A DNA stretch of 64,000 bases from Saccharothrix longispora (lineage in GTDB: Bacteria; Actinomycetota; Actinomycetes; Mycobacteriales; Pseudonocardiaceae), in the NCBI RefSeq assembly GCF_030852425.1, contig NZ_NSDM01000004.1:418655-482654 (forward strand). Reading direction: 5' to 3'. The notes beneath the pieces were generated by a model that made no database searches, was not told where the DNA came from, and saw only the letters and a program-made list of their open reading frames with translations. The position numbers and the translations under genes were made by a program. Of this stretch, positions 8,155 to 16,604 are shown one piece after another. Every line of letters begins with the position of its first letter. Position 1 is the stretch's first letter.

Positions 8155-9186
8155 GTGAACCGGACGACGCAGGACCCGGCGCCCTCCTCCGGCGACCGCC
8201 CGTCGCTGTCCGAAGACCGCTACCGCCGGGGCGCGCGCCGCACGGGTGGCGAGCCGCTCGCCGCCTCGTGGACGCCGGCCGGGCGCAGGGCGCGACGTCG
8301 CGGGCGCGGACTGAAGGGCCTGATCGCGAACTACGGCTGGCGCATCTACGCCGTTCCCGTGCTCCTGGTGCTGACCGCGCTGGTCGTGCTCGACACGGCC
8401 GCGCCGACCACGTTCGGCACCGCGACCGACCAGGCGGCCGAGGGCGCGCCGACCGGCGACGCGGCGGCGGCGTCCACCCCCCGGTCGCCGGTGGCCAGCG
8501 AGAAGCCGCCGCCCCCGATCGACCTGAAGAACTTCCCGACCGCCGTGCTGCCGGAGGGGCCCAGGTTCTCGGAGCAGGGCGCCGGCACGTGGCAGCTCGT
8601 CCCCGGCTCCATGCCGCAGCAGGTCGGCACCGGCACGCTCTACCGGTACGACATCGCCATCGAGGACGGGGTCGAGGCGGCGGACTACGGCGGCGACCGC
8701 GACGCGTTCGCCCGCACGGTCGACGCGTTCCTGGCCGACCCGCGCAGCTGGGTCGGCACCGGCCAGGTGGCGATGCAGCGCGTCGAGGGCGGCGACGTCG
8801 ACTTCACCATCAGCCTCACCACGACGAGCACCACGCACGCCATGTGCGGCTTCTCCATCCAGTTCGAGGCGTCGTGCTGGCACCCGCCGTCGGGGCGCGT
8901 GATCATCAACGCCGCCCGCTGGGTGCGCGGCGGGAAGGCGTTCGGCAATGACATCGGCGCCTACCGCACCTACGCGATCAACCACGAGGTCGGGCACGCG
9001 CTGGGCAACCGGCACGAGGGCTGCGCGGTCGACGGCGGACCCGCGCCGGTGATGATGCAGCAGTCGTTCGGCGTGGCCAACGACTACGTCGCGCAGCTCA
9101 ACTCGGTGGACGGCGGCGACCGCAACGCGGTGGCGGCCGACGGCAAGGTCTGCACGCCCAACCCGTTCCCGGTGGCGCCCCAGTAG
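8155..9186 (+). CDS. DUF3152 membrane-anchored metalloprotease-like protein
   Basis: This 343-residue protein has a basic N-terminus, then one transmembrane segment (VPVLLVLTALVVLDTAAPTT, about residues 66-85), a Pro/Thr/Ala linker and an extracytoplasmic domain. The domain contains INHEVGHALGNRHEGC, an HExGHxLGxxH zinc site like that of metzincins and typical of DUF3152. Conserved Cys residues (CGFSIQFEASCW and near the C-terminus) probably form disulfides. It is the Rv3207c-like gene that precedes moeZ in mycobacteria. Proteolysis is inferred from the zinc motif; I know of no defined substrate. The GTG start has a weak ribosome site. Confidence 0.85.
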   Translation: MNRTTQDPAPSSGDRPSLSEDRYRRGARRTGGEPLAASWTPAGRRARRRGRGLKGLIANYGWRIYAVPVLLVLTALVVLDTAAPTTFGTATDQAAEGAPTGDAAAASTPRSPVASEKPPPPIDLKNFPTAVLPEGPRFSEQGAGTWQLVPGSMPQQVGTGTLYRYDIAIEDGVEAADYGGDRDAFARTVDAFLADPRSWVGTGQVAMQRVEGGDVDFTISLTTTSTTHAMCGFSIQFEASCWHPPSGRVIINAARWVRGGKAFGNDIGAYRTYAINHEVGHALGNRHEGCAVDGGPAPVMMQQSFGVANDYVAQLNSVDGGDRNAVAADGKVCTPNPFPVAPQ

Positions 9187-9288
9187 GGCGGTTCCCGCGC
9201 CTTGGGACGACTTCCCATCGGGGAAGACGGACGGGCAGGCTGGTGTTGTCCCTCGGTAGAGGACATGTGTGGTCGAGGAGGACTGGAG

Positions 9289-10461
9289 ATGGCGCTTCCG
9301 CCGCTCGTTGAGCCCGCAGCGGAACTGACGAAGGAAGAGGTCGCGCGGTACAGCCGCCACCTGATCATCCCGGACGTCGGGGTCGACGGTCAGAAGCGGC
9401 TGAAGAACGCGAAGGTCCTGGTCGTCGGCGCGGGTGGGCTGGGCAGCCCGGCCCTGCTGTACCTGGCGGCGGCGGGGGTCGGCACGCTCGGCGTCGTCGA
9501 CTTCGACATCGTCGACGAGTCGAACCTGCAGCGGCAGGTCATCCACGGCCAGTCGGACATCGGCAAGCCCAAGGCGGAGTCGGCGCGCGACTCGGTCGCC
9601 GAGATCAACCCGTTCGTCAAGGTGGTGCTGCACCAGACCCACCTGAACTCGGAGAACGCGCTCGACATCTTCCGCGACTACGACCTGATCCTGGACGGCA
9701 CGGACAACTTCGCCACCAGGTACCTGGTGAACGACGCCGCCGTGCTGCTGGGCAAGCCGTACGTGTGGGGTTCGATCTTCCGGTTCGAGGGCCAGGTCAG
9801 CGTCTTCTGGGAGGACGCGCCGAACGGCCAGGGCCTGAACTACCGCGATCTCTACCCGGAGCCGCCGCCGCCAGGCATGGTGCCGTCGTGCGCCGAGGGC
9901 GGCGTCCTGGGCGTGCTGTGCGCGTCGATCGGCTCGATCATGGTCACCGAGGCGATCAAGCTGCTGACCGGCATCGGCGACCCGCTGCTCGGCCGGCTCA
10001 TGGTGTACGACGCCCTGGAGATGTCCTACCGGACCATCCGCATCCGCAAGGACCCGGAGAGCCCCAAGATCACCGAGCTGATCGACTACGACGCGTTCTG
10101 CGGCGTGGTGTCCGACGACGCCCAGCAGGCCGCGGCGGGCAACACGATCACGCCGCTGGAGCTGAAGCAGAAGCAGGACGCCGGTGAGGACTTCCTGCTG
10201 GTGGACGTCCGCGAGCCGCACGAGTACGAGATCGTGAAGATCCCGGGCTCGGTGCTCATCCCGAAGGACCGCATCCTGTCCGGCGAGGCGTTCGCCGAGC
10301 TGCCGCAGGACAAGCAGGTCGTGCTGCACTGCAAGTCGGGCGCCCGCTCGGCCGAGGCGCTGGCCGCCCTGCACCGGGCCGGTTTCTCCGACGCCGTGCA
10401 CGTCGGCGGCGGTGTGCTGGCCTGGGCCCGCGAGATCGACCCCAGCCTGCCGACCTACTGA
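9289..10461 (+). CDS. moeZ: adenylyltransferase/sulfurtransferase MoeZ
   Basis: This 390-residue fusion has an N-terminal ThiF/MoeB E1-like domain and a C-terminal rhodanese domain. Seen: the ATP-binding loop VVGAGGLGSPALLYLAAAG (about residues 45-63), the Asp of LDGTDNFATRYLVND, and rhodanese LLVDVREPHEYE with active-site loop HCKSGARS (Cys). Such proteins adenylate the C-terminal Gly of sulfur carriers (MoaD, CysO-type) and pass sulfur to them for molybdopterin and cysteine synthesis. The usual paired zinc Cys-x2-Cys motifs of MoeB are not evident, as in the MoeZ branch. GAGGAGG lies eight bases before ATG 9289. Molybdopterin supply is relevant to the nearby nitrate reductase. Confidence 0.93.
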   Translation: MALPPLVEPAAELTKEEVARYSRHLIIPDVGVDGQKRLKNAKVLVVGAGGLGSPALLYLAAAGVGTLGVVDFDIVDESNLQRQVIHGQSDIGKPKAESARDSVAEINPFVKVVLHQTHLNSENALDIFRDYDLILDGTDNFATRYLVNDAAVLLGKPYVWGSIFRFEGQVSVFWEDAPNGQGLNYRDLYPEPPPPGMVPSCAEGGVLGVLCASIGSIMVTEAIKLLTGIGDPLLGRLMVYDALEMSYRTIRIRKDPESPKITELIDYDAFCGVVSDDAQQAAAGNTITPLELKQKQDAGEDFLLVDVREPHEYEIVKIPGSVLIPKDRILSGEAFAELPQDKQVVLHCKSGARSAEALAALHRAGFSDAVHVGGGVLAWAREIDPSLPTY

Positions 10462-10469
10462 CCGGACCC

Positions 10470-10505
10470 GGTCCGATCCGCCCCGACGCGGGGGCGGATC
10501 GGACC
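10470..10505 (+). terminator. intrinsic terminator after moeZ
   Basis: A perfect 15-bp stem, GGTCCGATCCGCCCC (10470-10484) with its complement (10491-10505), and a six-base loop lie nine bases after the moeZ stop. Confidence 0.88.
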
Positions 10506-10635
10506 GGTGACGTCCGTCACGCGGGCCACCGCCGATTGAGACCGCAATAATGCGGCTAGGCTGAATGTGTGGACACCACGGCTCCGGGCTCCGAGGTCCA
10601 CCAACCGAGCGCCCGGTGCAGGTAGCGTGCCGGCC

Positions 10636-11439
10636 GTGAACCCGTCGTCGCCACCGGAGCCGCCACCGTCGCACGTGCGCGCCGCGTTCGGCGCGCGCGA
10701 CGCCGAGCCGGAGCTGATCGACGGCGGACCGGCGTGGCGGTGCGGCGACGCGGCCATCCGCCCCGCGGGCAAGCCCGCCGAGGCCACCTGGGTCGCGAAG
10801 ACCCTCGACGCGCTCGACGTGGACAACCTCCGCGTGGCCAGACCCCTGCGCTCCACCGACGGCCGCTACGTCGTCGGCGGCTGGGCGGCGACCAAGTACC
10901 TGTCCGGCCAGGCCGAGCCGCGCCACGACGAGGTCGTCGAGGTCGCGGTGAAGCTGCACCAGGCCACCGCCGGGCTCACCCGGCCCCGGTTCCTCGACAC
11001 CCGGACCGACCTGTTCGCCACCGCGGACCGCTGCGCGTGGGACGAGGAGAAGACCGAGCTGGCCCCGGACCTCGGCGGCCGGCTGTTCGAGCTGTACGCG
11101 GCCCACCGCAAGCCGGTCACGGCGAAGCCGCAGGTGGTGCACGGCGACCTGTTCGGCAACGTGCTGTTCGCGGGTGACGCCGCCCCCGCGATCATCGACT
11201 TCACCGCCTACTGGCGGCCGGGCTCCTACGGGGCCGCCGTCGTCGCGGTCGACGCCCTCGCCTGGGGCGGCGCGGACCACGGCATCCTCGGGCGCTGGGC
11301 GCACCTGGAGGAGTGGCCGCAGGTCGTGCTGCGGGCGGTGCTGTTCCGGCTCGCCGTGCACGCGCTGCACCCCCGGTCGAGCGTGCAGTCGCTGACGGGC
11401 CTGGAGCGCGCTGCGGCGCGGGTCGTCGAACTGCTCTGA
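10636..11439 (+). CDS. TIGR02569-family protein (aminoglycoside phosphotransferase-like fold)
   Basis: This protein of about 267 residues carries a kinase-like catalytic core: VVHGDLFGNVLFAG (HGDxxxxN) and IIDFTAYWRPGSYGAAVVAVDALAW (DF/D region). That core is typical of phosphotransferase-fold proteins. The overall sequence matches the actinobacterial TIGR02569 family, found after moeZ as in Rv3205c. The substrate is unknown and resistance should not be inferred. GTG 10636 is used; GTG 10627 is an equally possible in-frame start with AGGT upstream. The next gene is not the usual MGMT-like neighbour but the inserted nitrate assimilation module. Confidence 0.75.
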   Translation: MNPSSPPEPPPSHVRAAFGARDAEPELIDGGPAWRCGDAAIRPAGKPAEATWVAKTLDALDVDNLRVARPLRSTDGRYVVGGWAATKYLSGQAEPRHDEVVEVAVKLHQATAGLTRPRFLDTRTDLFATADRCAWDEEKTELAPDLGGRLFELYAAHRKPVTAKPQVVHGDLFGNVLFAGDAAPAIIDFTAYWRPGSYGAAVVAVDALAWGGADHGILGRWAHLEEWPQVVLRAVLFRLAVHALHPRSSVQSLTGLERAAARVVELL

Positions 11440-11513
11440 ACGCGTGACCTCACCCGCGCGGCAGGTGGGGTGAGCAGTCAAGTTCGCGCGGACGAAACAT
11501 GCCGCGGTCCGCC

Positions 11514-11542
11514 GTTAACAGCCCGTTCCTACCGTCGGCCCG
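11514..11542 (+). promoter_or_regulatory. nitrate-regulon promoter element of nasA
   Basis: GTTAAC (11514-11519), then GTTCCTACCGT (11525-11535) and GGCCCG, match 24 of 29 positions with the element before the narK gene. TACCGT (11530-11535) fits an actinobacterial -10 of type TANNNT. The TAAC box, about 30 bases before the presumed start, would be an activator half-site. TSS spacing inferred from narK puts +1 on the G of the GTG start codon. Partial likeness to GlnR boxes (GTnAC-n6-GaAAC) is limited to the first half-site. Confidence 0.6.
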
Positions 11543-13593
11543 TGACCCGAACCGACGCGCCGAAGACGGACACCCACTGCCCGTACTGCGCGCTCCAGTG
11601 CGCCATGTCCATCGCGGACGGCGTGGTGTCGCCCCGGGAGTTCCCCACCAACCGCGGCGGGCTGTGCCAGAAGGGCTGGACGTCGGCCGAGCTGCTGACC
11701 TCGCCCGCCCGGCTGACCACGCCGCTGGTCCGCCGCGACGGCGACCTGCGCCCCGCCGGCTGGGACGAGGCGCTGGACGTGGTCGCCGCGAAGCTGCGGG
11801 CGCTGCGCGCGGAGCACGGACCGGACTCGGTGGGCGTCTTCGGCGGCGGCGGGCTGACCAACGAGAAGTCCTACCTGCTGGGCAAGTTCGCCCGGGTCGC
11901 CCTCGGCACCTCGCAGATCGACTACAACGGCCGGTTCTGCATGTCCAGCGCCGCCGCGGCGGGCCTCCGGGCGTTCGGCCTGGACCGGGGCCTGCCGTTC
12001 CCGGTCGCCGACCTGGGCCGCGCGGACGCCGCGCTGCTGGTCGGCGGCAACCCGGCGGAGACCATGCCGCCGTTCGTGCAGCACCTCAGGGGCGCGCGGC
12101 TGGTCGTGGTCGACCCGCGCCGCACGGCCACCGCCGAGCTGGCCACGCTGCACCTCCAGCCCGCGCCGGGCACCGACCTGGCGCTCGCGCTGGGCCTGCT
12201 GCACACCGTCGTCGCAGACGGGCACCTGGACGAGGAGTACCTGGCCGAGCGCACCACCGGCTTCGACGAGGCGTGGCGGATCGCCGCGACCTGGTGGCCG
12301 GAGCGGGTGGAGCGGGTCACCGGCGTGCCGGTCGCGGACCAGCGCGCCGCCGTGCGCCTGCTGGCCGAGGCGGAGAACGCCGTCGTGCTCACCGGCCGCG
12401 GCACCGAGCAGCACGCCGGCGGCACGGACACCGTGTCGGCGTGGATCAACCTCGCCCTGTCCCTGGGCCTGCCCGGCCGCCGGTACTCCGGCTACGGCTG
12501 CCTCACCGGCCAGGGCAACGGCCAAGGCGGCCGGGAGCACGGCCAGAAGGCCGACCAGCTGCCCGGCTACCGGAAGATCGACGACCCGGCGGCCCGCGAG
12601 CACGTCAAGGGCGTGTGGGGCGTGGACGACCTGCCCGGCCCCGGCCGGTCGGCCTACGAGCTGCTCGACGCCCTCGGGCAGCCCGGCGGGCCGAGGGCGC
12701 TGCTGGTGTTCGGCAGCAACGTGGTCGTCTCCGCGCCCCACTCGCGGCACGTCGCCGACCGGCTGGCGGCCCTGGACCTGCTGGTCGTGGCCGACCTCGT
12801 GCTGTCCGAGACGGCCGCGGTCGCCGACGTCGTGCTGCCGGTCACCCAGTGGGCGGAGGAGAGCGGCACCATGACCAACCTCGAGGGCCGCGTGCTGCTG
12901 CGGCAGCGGGCCGTGGCCCCGCCCGAGGGGGTGCGCGGCGACCTCGACGTGCTCCAGGGCCTCGCCACCCGCCTCGGCCAGCCCGCCGAGCGGTTCCCCA
13001 CCGAGCCCGAGGTGGTGTTCGAGGAGCTGCGGCGGGCGTCGGCGGGCGGCCCCGCCGACTACTCCGGCGTCACCTACCGGCGGCTGCGGGACGGCGAGGC
13101 GCTGCACTGGCCCGTCGTCGCGGGCGGACCGGCCGGGCGCGGCACGCCCCGCGTGTTCCTCGACCGGTTCGCCCACCCCGACGGCCTGGCCCGGTTCGTC
13201 CCGGTCGAGCACCGGGGGCCGGCCGAGCCGCCCGACGCGGAGTACCCGCTCCAGGCCACCACGGGCCGGGTGCTCCAGCACTACCAGTCGGGCGCGCAGA
13301 CCCGGCTGGTGGCCGAGCTGAACGCGGCCGAGCCCGAGGCGTACGTGGAGGTCCACCCGGACACCGCGACCCGCGCGGGCCTCGCGCACGGCGACCGCGC
13401 GGCCGTCGTGTCGCGTCGCGGCCGGACGCTGGCGCGGGTGCGCTGCGTGCCGTCCATGCGCGTCGACGTGGTGTTCCTGCCCTTCCACTACGCGGGCGAG
13501 GGGCGCGCGAACCTGCTGACCAACCCGGCGCTGGACCCGACCAGCCGGATGCCCGAGTTCAAGGTGTGCGCGGTCCGATTGGAGACGGTATGA
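11542..13593 (+). CDS. nasA: assimilatory nitrate reductase catalytic subunit
   Basis: This 683-residue molybdopterin oxidoreductase reduces nitrate to nitrite in the cytosol. The N-terminal [4Fe-4S] ligands are CPYCALQC and GGLCQKGW. The bis-MGD core includes GGGGLTNEKSYLLGKFAR, GGNPAETMPP, GRGTEQHAGGTDTV, GCLTGQGNGQGG and GSNVVVSAP. A C-terminal molydopterin dinucleotide-binding domain starts near LQATTGRVLQHYQSG. There is no Tat signal and no C-terminal BFD domain, which fits an enzyme fed by the FAD/[2Fe-2S] protein encoded next. The GTG start has no ribosome site and coincides with the predicted transcription start, so it may be leaderless. The stop overlaps the next start (ATGA). Confidence 0.93.
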   Translation: MTRTDAPKTDTHCPYCALQCAMSIADGVVSPREFPTNRGGLCQKGWTSAELLTSPARLTTPLVRRDGDLRPAGWDEALDVVAAKLRALRAEHGPDSVGVFGGGGLTNEKSYLLGKFARVALGTSQIDYNGRFCMSSAAAAGLRAFGLDRGLPFPVADLGRADAALLVGGNPAETMPPFVQHLRGARLVVVDPRRTATAELATLHLQPAPGTDLALALGLLHTVVADGHLDEEYLAERTTGFDEAWRIAATWWPERVERVTGVPVADQRAAVRLLAEAENAVVLTGRGTEQHAGGTDTVSAWINLALSLGLPGRRYSGYGCLTGQGNGQGGREHGQKADQLPGYRKIDDPAAREHVKGVWGVDDLPGPGRSAYELLDALGQPGGPRALLVFGSNVVVSAPHSRHVADRLAALDLLVVADLVLSETAAVADVVLPVTQWAEESGTMTNLEGRVLLRQRAVAPPEGVRGDLDVLQGLATRLGQPAERFPTEPEVVFEELRRASAGGPADYSGVTYRRLRDGEALHWPVVAGGPAGRGTPRVFLDRFAHPDGLARFVPVEHRGPAEPPDAEYPLQATTGRVLQHYQSGAQTRLVAELNAAEPEAYVEVHPDTATRAGLAHGDRAAVVSRRGRTLARVRCVPSMRVDVVFLPFHYAGEGRANLLTNPALDPTSRMPEFKVCAVRLETV

Positions 13594-15035
13594 GGAACGT
13601 GGTGGTCGTGGGCTACGGCATGGCCGGCGCCCGACTGGCCGACGAGGTCCGCCGTCGCGACCCGGGCGGGGAGCGGGTCGCGCTGACCGTGCTGGGCGAC
13701 GAGCCGCACCCGGCGTACAACCGGGTGCTGCTCTCCAGCGTCGTGGCGGGCTCCCTCACGCCGGACGCGGTGCGCCTGCACGCCCCCGACTGGGCCGCGA
13801 AGCACCACGTGGACCTGCGGCTCGGCGGCGCGGTCACCAAGGTCGACCGCACCCGCCGGGTCGTGCACGTGGACGACACCGAGGTGCCCTACGACGCGCT
13901 GGTGCTGGCCACGGGCTCGCGGCCGTGGGTGCCGCCCACGCCGGGCCTGCTCGACGGCAACGGCGCCCTCGCGCCCGGCGTGGTGGCGTTCCGGTCGCTG
14001 GACGACTGCGCGCGGATCGTGGCGGAGGCGTCGCCGGGCACGCCGGTCGCGGTCCTCGGCGGCGGCCTGCTCGGCCTGGAGGCGGCCCGCGGCCTGGCCG
14101 GTCGCGGCTGCCTGGTCACCGTCGTGCACCCGGTCGGGCACCTGATGGAGCGCCAGCTGGACGCGGGCGCGGGCCGGGTGCTCGCCAGGACCCTCCAGGG
14201 CCTCGGCATCGAGTTCCGGCTCGGCACGCCGGCCTCGCGGTACGCGCCGGGCGAGGGGCTGGAGCTGGCCGACGGCACGCACGTCCCCGCGGACCTGGTG
14301 GTCGTGTCGGCGGGCGTCCGGGCGGAGACGGCGCTGGCCGAGCAGGCGGGCCTCGACGTCGACCGGGGCGTCCTGGTGGACGACGCGCTGCGCACCAGCG
14401 ACCCGCGCGTGCACGCCCTCGGCGACTGCGCCCAGCACGTGGGCACGGTGTCCGGGCTGGTCCAGCCCGCGTGGGAGCAGGCGGCCGTGCTCGCCGACCG
14501 GCTCACCGGCGTCGCGCCCGCCGCCCGCTACGCCGGCACCACCGTCGTGACCAGGCTCAAGGCCCGGGACGTGGACCTCGCCGCGCTCGGCGACGCGCAC
14601 GTGGAGGTCGACTCGCCCGACGCCGAGGTGCTGTGCTTCCAGGACCCGGCGCGCGGCCGGTACGCCAAGCTGGTGCTGCGCGACGACCGCGTCACCGGGG
14701 CCATCGTGCTCGGCGCCCCGGACGCCGCGGCGGCCATCGTCCAGCTCTACGACCGCGGCCTGCCCGCGCCCACCGACCGGCTGGCGCTGCTGCTCGGCCG
14801 CGCCCTGCCCGCCGGGGCCGCCGAGGCGAGCCCGGCCGACCTGCCCGCGTCCGCGGTGGTGTGCCGCTGCAACACGGTCAGCAAGGGGCAGCTGGTCACC
14901 GCGTGGCGCGCGGGCGCCACCTCGCTGTCGGCCATCGCGGACGCCACCCGCGCGAGCACCGGCTGCGGCGGCTGCAGGGACGCCGTGTGCGGCATCGTCG
15001 ACTGGCTCGCGGCCTCACAGCCCCAGTCCGCGTGA
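13590..15035 (+). CDS. FAD/NAD(P)-dependent nitrate reductase electron-transfer subunit
   Basis: This 481-residue protein resembles the FAD half of NirB/NasB-type proteins. It has a Rossmann FAD site VVVGYGMAGARLADEV at the N-terminus, an NAD(P) site VAVLGGGLLGLEAARGLAGRG (about residues 152-172), a second FAD motif VHALGDCAQH and a C-terminal BFD-like [2Fe-2S] domain: CRCNTVSKGQL, then STGCGGCRDAV (C-x-C and C-x2-C, about 430-468). It should carry electrons from NAD(P)H to the catalytic subunit just upstream, whose stop it overlaps by four bases. NasB is a fair label, but symbols differ between genera. Confidence 0.85.
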   Translation: MRNVVVVGYGMAGARLADEVRRRDPGGERVALTVLGDEPHPAYNRVLLSSVVAGSLTPDAVRLHAPDWAAKHHVDLRLGGAVTKVDRTRRVVHVDDTEVPYDALVLATGSRPWVPPTPGLLDGNGALAPGVVAFRSLDDCARIVAEASPGTPVAVLGGGLLGLEAARGLAGRGCLVTVVHPVGHLMERQLDAGAGRVLARTLQGLGIEFRLGTPASRYAPGEGLELADGTHVPADLVVVSAGVRAETALAEQAGLDVDRGVLVDDALRTSDPRVHALGDCAQHVGTVSGLVQPAWEQAAVLADRLTGVAPAARYAGTTVVTRLKARDVDLAALGDAHVEVDSPDAEVLCFQDPARGRYAKLVLRDDRVTGAIVLGAPDAAAAIVQLYDRGLPAPTDRLALLLGRALPAGAAEASPADLPASAVVCRCNTVSKGQLVTAWRAGATSLSAIADATRASTGCGGCRDAVCGIVDWLAASQPQSA

Positions 15036-15078
15036 TGTGCGCCGGAGTTGCCGGCGGCGACACGTGGTCGCACGCCTC

Positions 15079-15107
15079 GGTAACCGGCCGTTCCTACCGT
15101 TGGCACG
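15079..15107 (+). promoter_or_regulatory. nitrate-regulon promoter element of narK
   Basis: GGTAAC (15079-15084), GTTCCTACCGT (15090-15100) and TGGCACG match the nasA element at 24 of 29 positions. TACCGT (15095-15100) is the presumed -10. A start near 15107 would give a leader of about 29 bases containing GGAGG before ATG 15136. Confidence 0.6.
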
Positions 15108-15135
15108 CAACGAGAACCGCTGTCCTGGAGGTCCG

Positions 15136-16488
15136 ATGAGCACGGTCGTGGAGACGAGGGGCGCCGCGTCGCCGGCGAAGCGCGGCGGGCGGTGGATCGA
15201 CCACTGGGAGCCGGAGGACCCGGCGTTCTGGGAGACCACCGGCAAGCGGGTCGCCCGCAAGAACCTCGTGTTCTCGATCCTGGCGGAGAACCTGGGCTTC
15301 ACCGTGTGGAGCCTGATGTCCATCGTGGTGGTGAGCCTCGGCACCGTCGGGTTCTCGTTCGGCGTCGGCCAGGTGTTCTGGCTGCTGATCGTGCCGAACC
15401 TGGTGGGCGCGGTGCTGCGCATCCCCTACACGTTCGCGGTGCCGCGCTTCGGCGGGCGGGCGTGGACCGCGATCAGCGCGGGCCTGCTGCTGGTGCCGTG
15501 CGCCATGCTGGCGATCGCGGTCTCCGACCCGGGCACGCCGTACTGGTTCTTCCTGCTCACGTCGGCCGCGATGGGCTTCGGCGGCGGCAACTTCTCGTCC
15601 TCGATGGCGAACATCTCGTTCTTCTACCCGGAGGGCAGGAAGGGCCTCGCGCTCGGCCTGAACGCGGCGGGCGGCAACCTGGGCGTGGCGATGGTGCAGC
15701 TCGTCGTGCCGATCGTCATCTCGATCGGCACCGGCGTGAACCTGGCCTACGCGGCGCTGTTCTGGATGCCGTTCATCGTGGTCGCCACCGCCTGCGCCTG
15801 GTTCTTCATGGACAGCCTCACCCAGGCCAAGCCGGACGGCACGTCCTACCGCAGGGCGCTGTCCAACAAGCACACGTGGGTGATGTCGTTCCTCTACATC
15901 GGCACGTTCGGGTCGTTCATCGGCTTCTCGTTCGCGTTCCCGTCGCTCATCAGGATCAGCTTCGCCGACTACAAGGGCTTCGTCGCGCTGGCGTTCATCG
16001 GCGCGCTGATCGGCTCGGTGAGCAGGCCGCTGGGCGGGTGGCTCGCCGACCGGTTCGGCGGCGCGCGGATCACCCTGGCCACGTTCCTCGGGCTCGCCGC
16101 CGGCACGGTCGGCCTGCTGGTGAGCATCGAGGTCGGCAGCTTCGCGCTGTTCTTCGGCTCGTTCGTCGCCCTCTTCGTGCTGGCGGGCGTCGGCAACGGC
16201 TCGACCTACCGGATGATCCCGGCGATCTTCGCCACGCAGAGCGACGACGTGCGCTCGGCCAAGCGGCAGGCGGCGGCGGTGGTCGGCATCGCGGGCGCGA
16301 TCGGCGCGTTCGGCGGCGTGCTCGTCAACCTGGTGTTCAAGTTCTCCCTGGAGGGCAGCAGGACCCTCGCCCCCGCGCTGACCGCGTTCCTCGTGTTCTA
16401 CGGGTTGTGCGTGGCCACCACGTGGTGGTTCTACCTGCGGCGGCGCGTCCTCGTGCGCGTGCCCAGCCTCGCCTACGCGGGCGTGTGA
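15136..16488 (+). CDS. narK: nitrate/nitrite transporter, NarK-type MFS
   Basis: This 450-residue polytopic protein of the major facilitator superfamily, nitrate/nitrite porter branch, has about 12 hydrophobic segments after a cytosolic start containing the family-typical WEPEDPAFWETTGKRVARKNL. The nitrate-porter signatures are recognisable: GFGGGNFSSSMANISFFYP (about residues 150-168) and GVGNGSTYRMIPAIFA in the second half. It imports nitrate and may export nitrite. It is transcribed from its own promoter element between the nitrate reductase genes and nirB. ATG 15136 follows GGAGG at five bases. Confidence 0.93.
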   Translation: MSTVVETRGAASPAKRGGRWIDHWEPEDPAFWETTGKRVARKNLVFSILAENLGFTVWSLMSIVVVSLGTVGFSFGVGQVFWLLIVPNLVGAVLRIPYTFAVPRFGGRAWTAISAGLLLVPCAMLAIAVSDPGTPYWFFLLTSAAMGFGGGNFSSSMANISFFYPEGRKGLALGLNAAGGNLGVAMVQLVVPIVISIGTGVNLAYAALFWMPFIVVATACAWFFMDSLTQAKPDGTSYRRALSNKHTWVMSFLYIGTFGSFIGFSFAFPSLIRISFADYKGFVALAFIGALIGSVSRPLGGWLADRFGGARITLATFLGLAAGTVGLLVSIEVGSFALFFGSFVALFVLAGVGNGSTYRMIPAIFATQSDDVRSAKRQAAAVVGIAGAIGAFGGVLVNLVFKFSLEGSRTLAPALTAFLVFYGLCVATTWWFYLRRRVLVRVPSLAYAGV

Positions 16489-16522
16489 CGCACACCGCTC
16501 CGACGTGCGGCGTGAGCGTCCT

Positions 16523-16556
16523 TTAACGCCCGCGCAACATTCGCGACCTTGGCACG
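16523..16556 (+). promoter_or_regulatory. nirB promoter region with GlnR-like half-sites
   Basis: TTAAC (16523-16527), six bases, then GCAAC (16534-16538) fits the GTnAC-n6-GaAAC spacing of GlnR boxes. TTGGCACG (16549-16556) is identical to the 3' end of the narK element. The whole region diverges more from the nasA and narK copies, with 12 of 17 matches over the -10 side. A leader of about 50 bases with GGAGGAAGGG precedes nirB. Confidence 0.5.
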
Positions 16557-16604
16557 ACACGGTGCCCGGTGAGCATGGCCGGGCAGGAGGAAGGGATTGG
16601 TCCC

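Noticed and set aside
10636..11439. aminoglycoside resistance gene
   Set aside because: Only the kinase-fold core is shared. The position after moeZ and the overall sequence fit the conserved TIGR02569 family, not a resistance determinant.
7915..11481. very long open frame on the minus strand (over 1100 codons) opposite DUF3152, moeZ and the TIGR02569 gene
   Set aside because: It runs antisense through three well-supported genes with recognisable motifs. Its translation is Arg/Val/His/Gly-rich without any domain, as expected when third-position GC bias removes stop codons.
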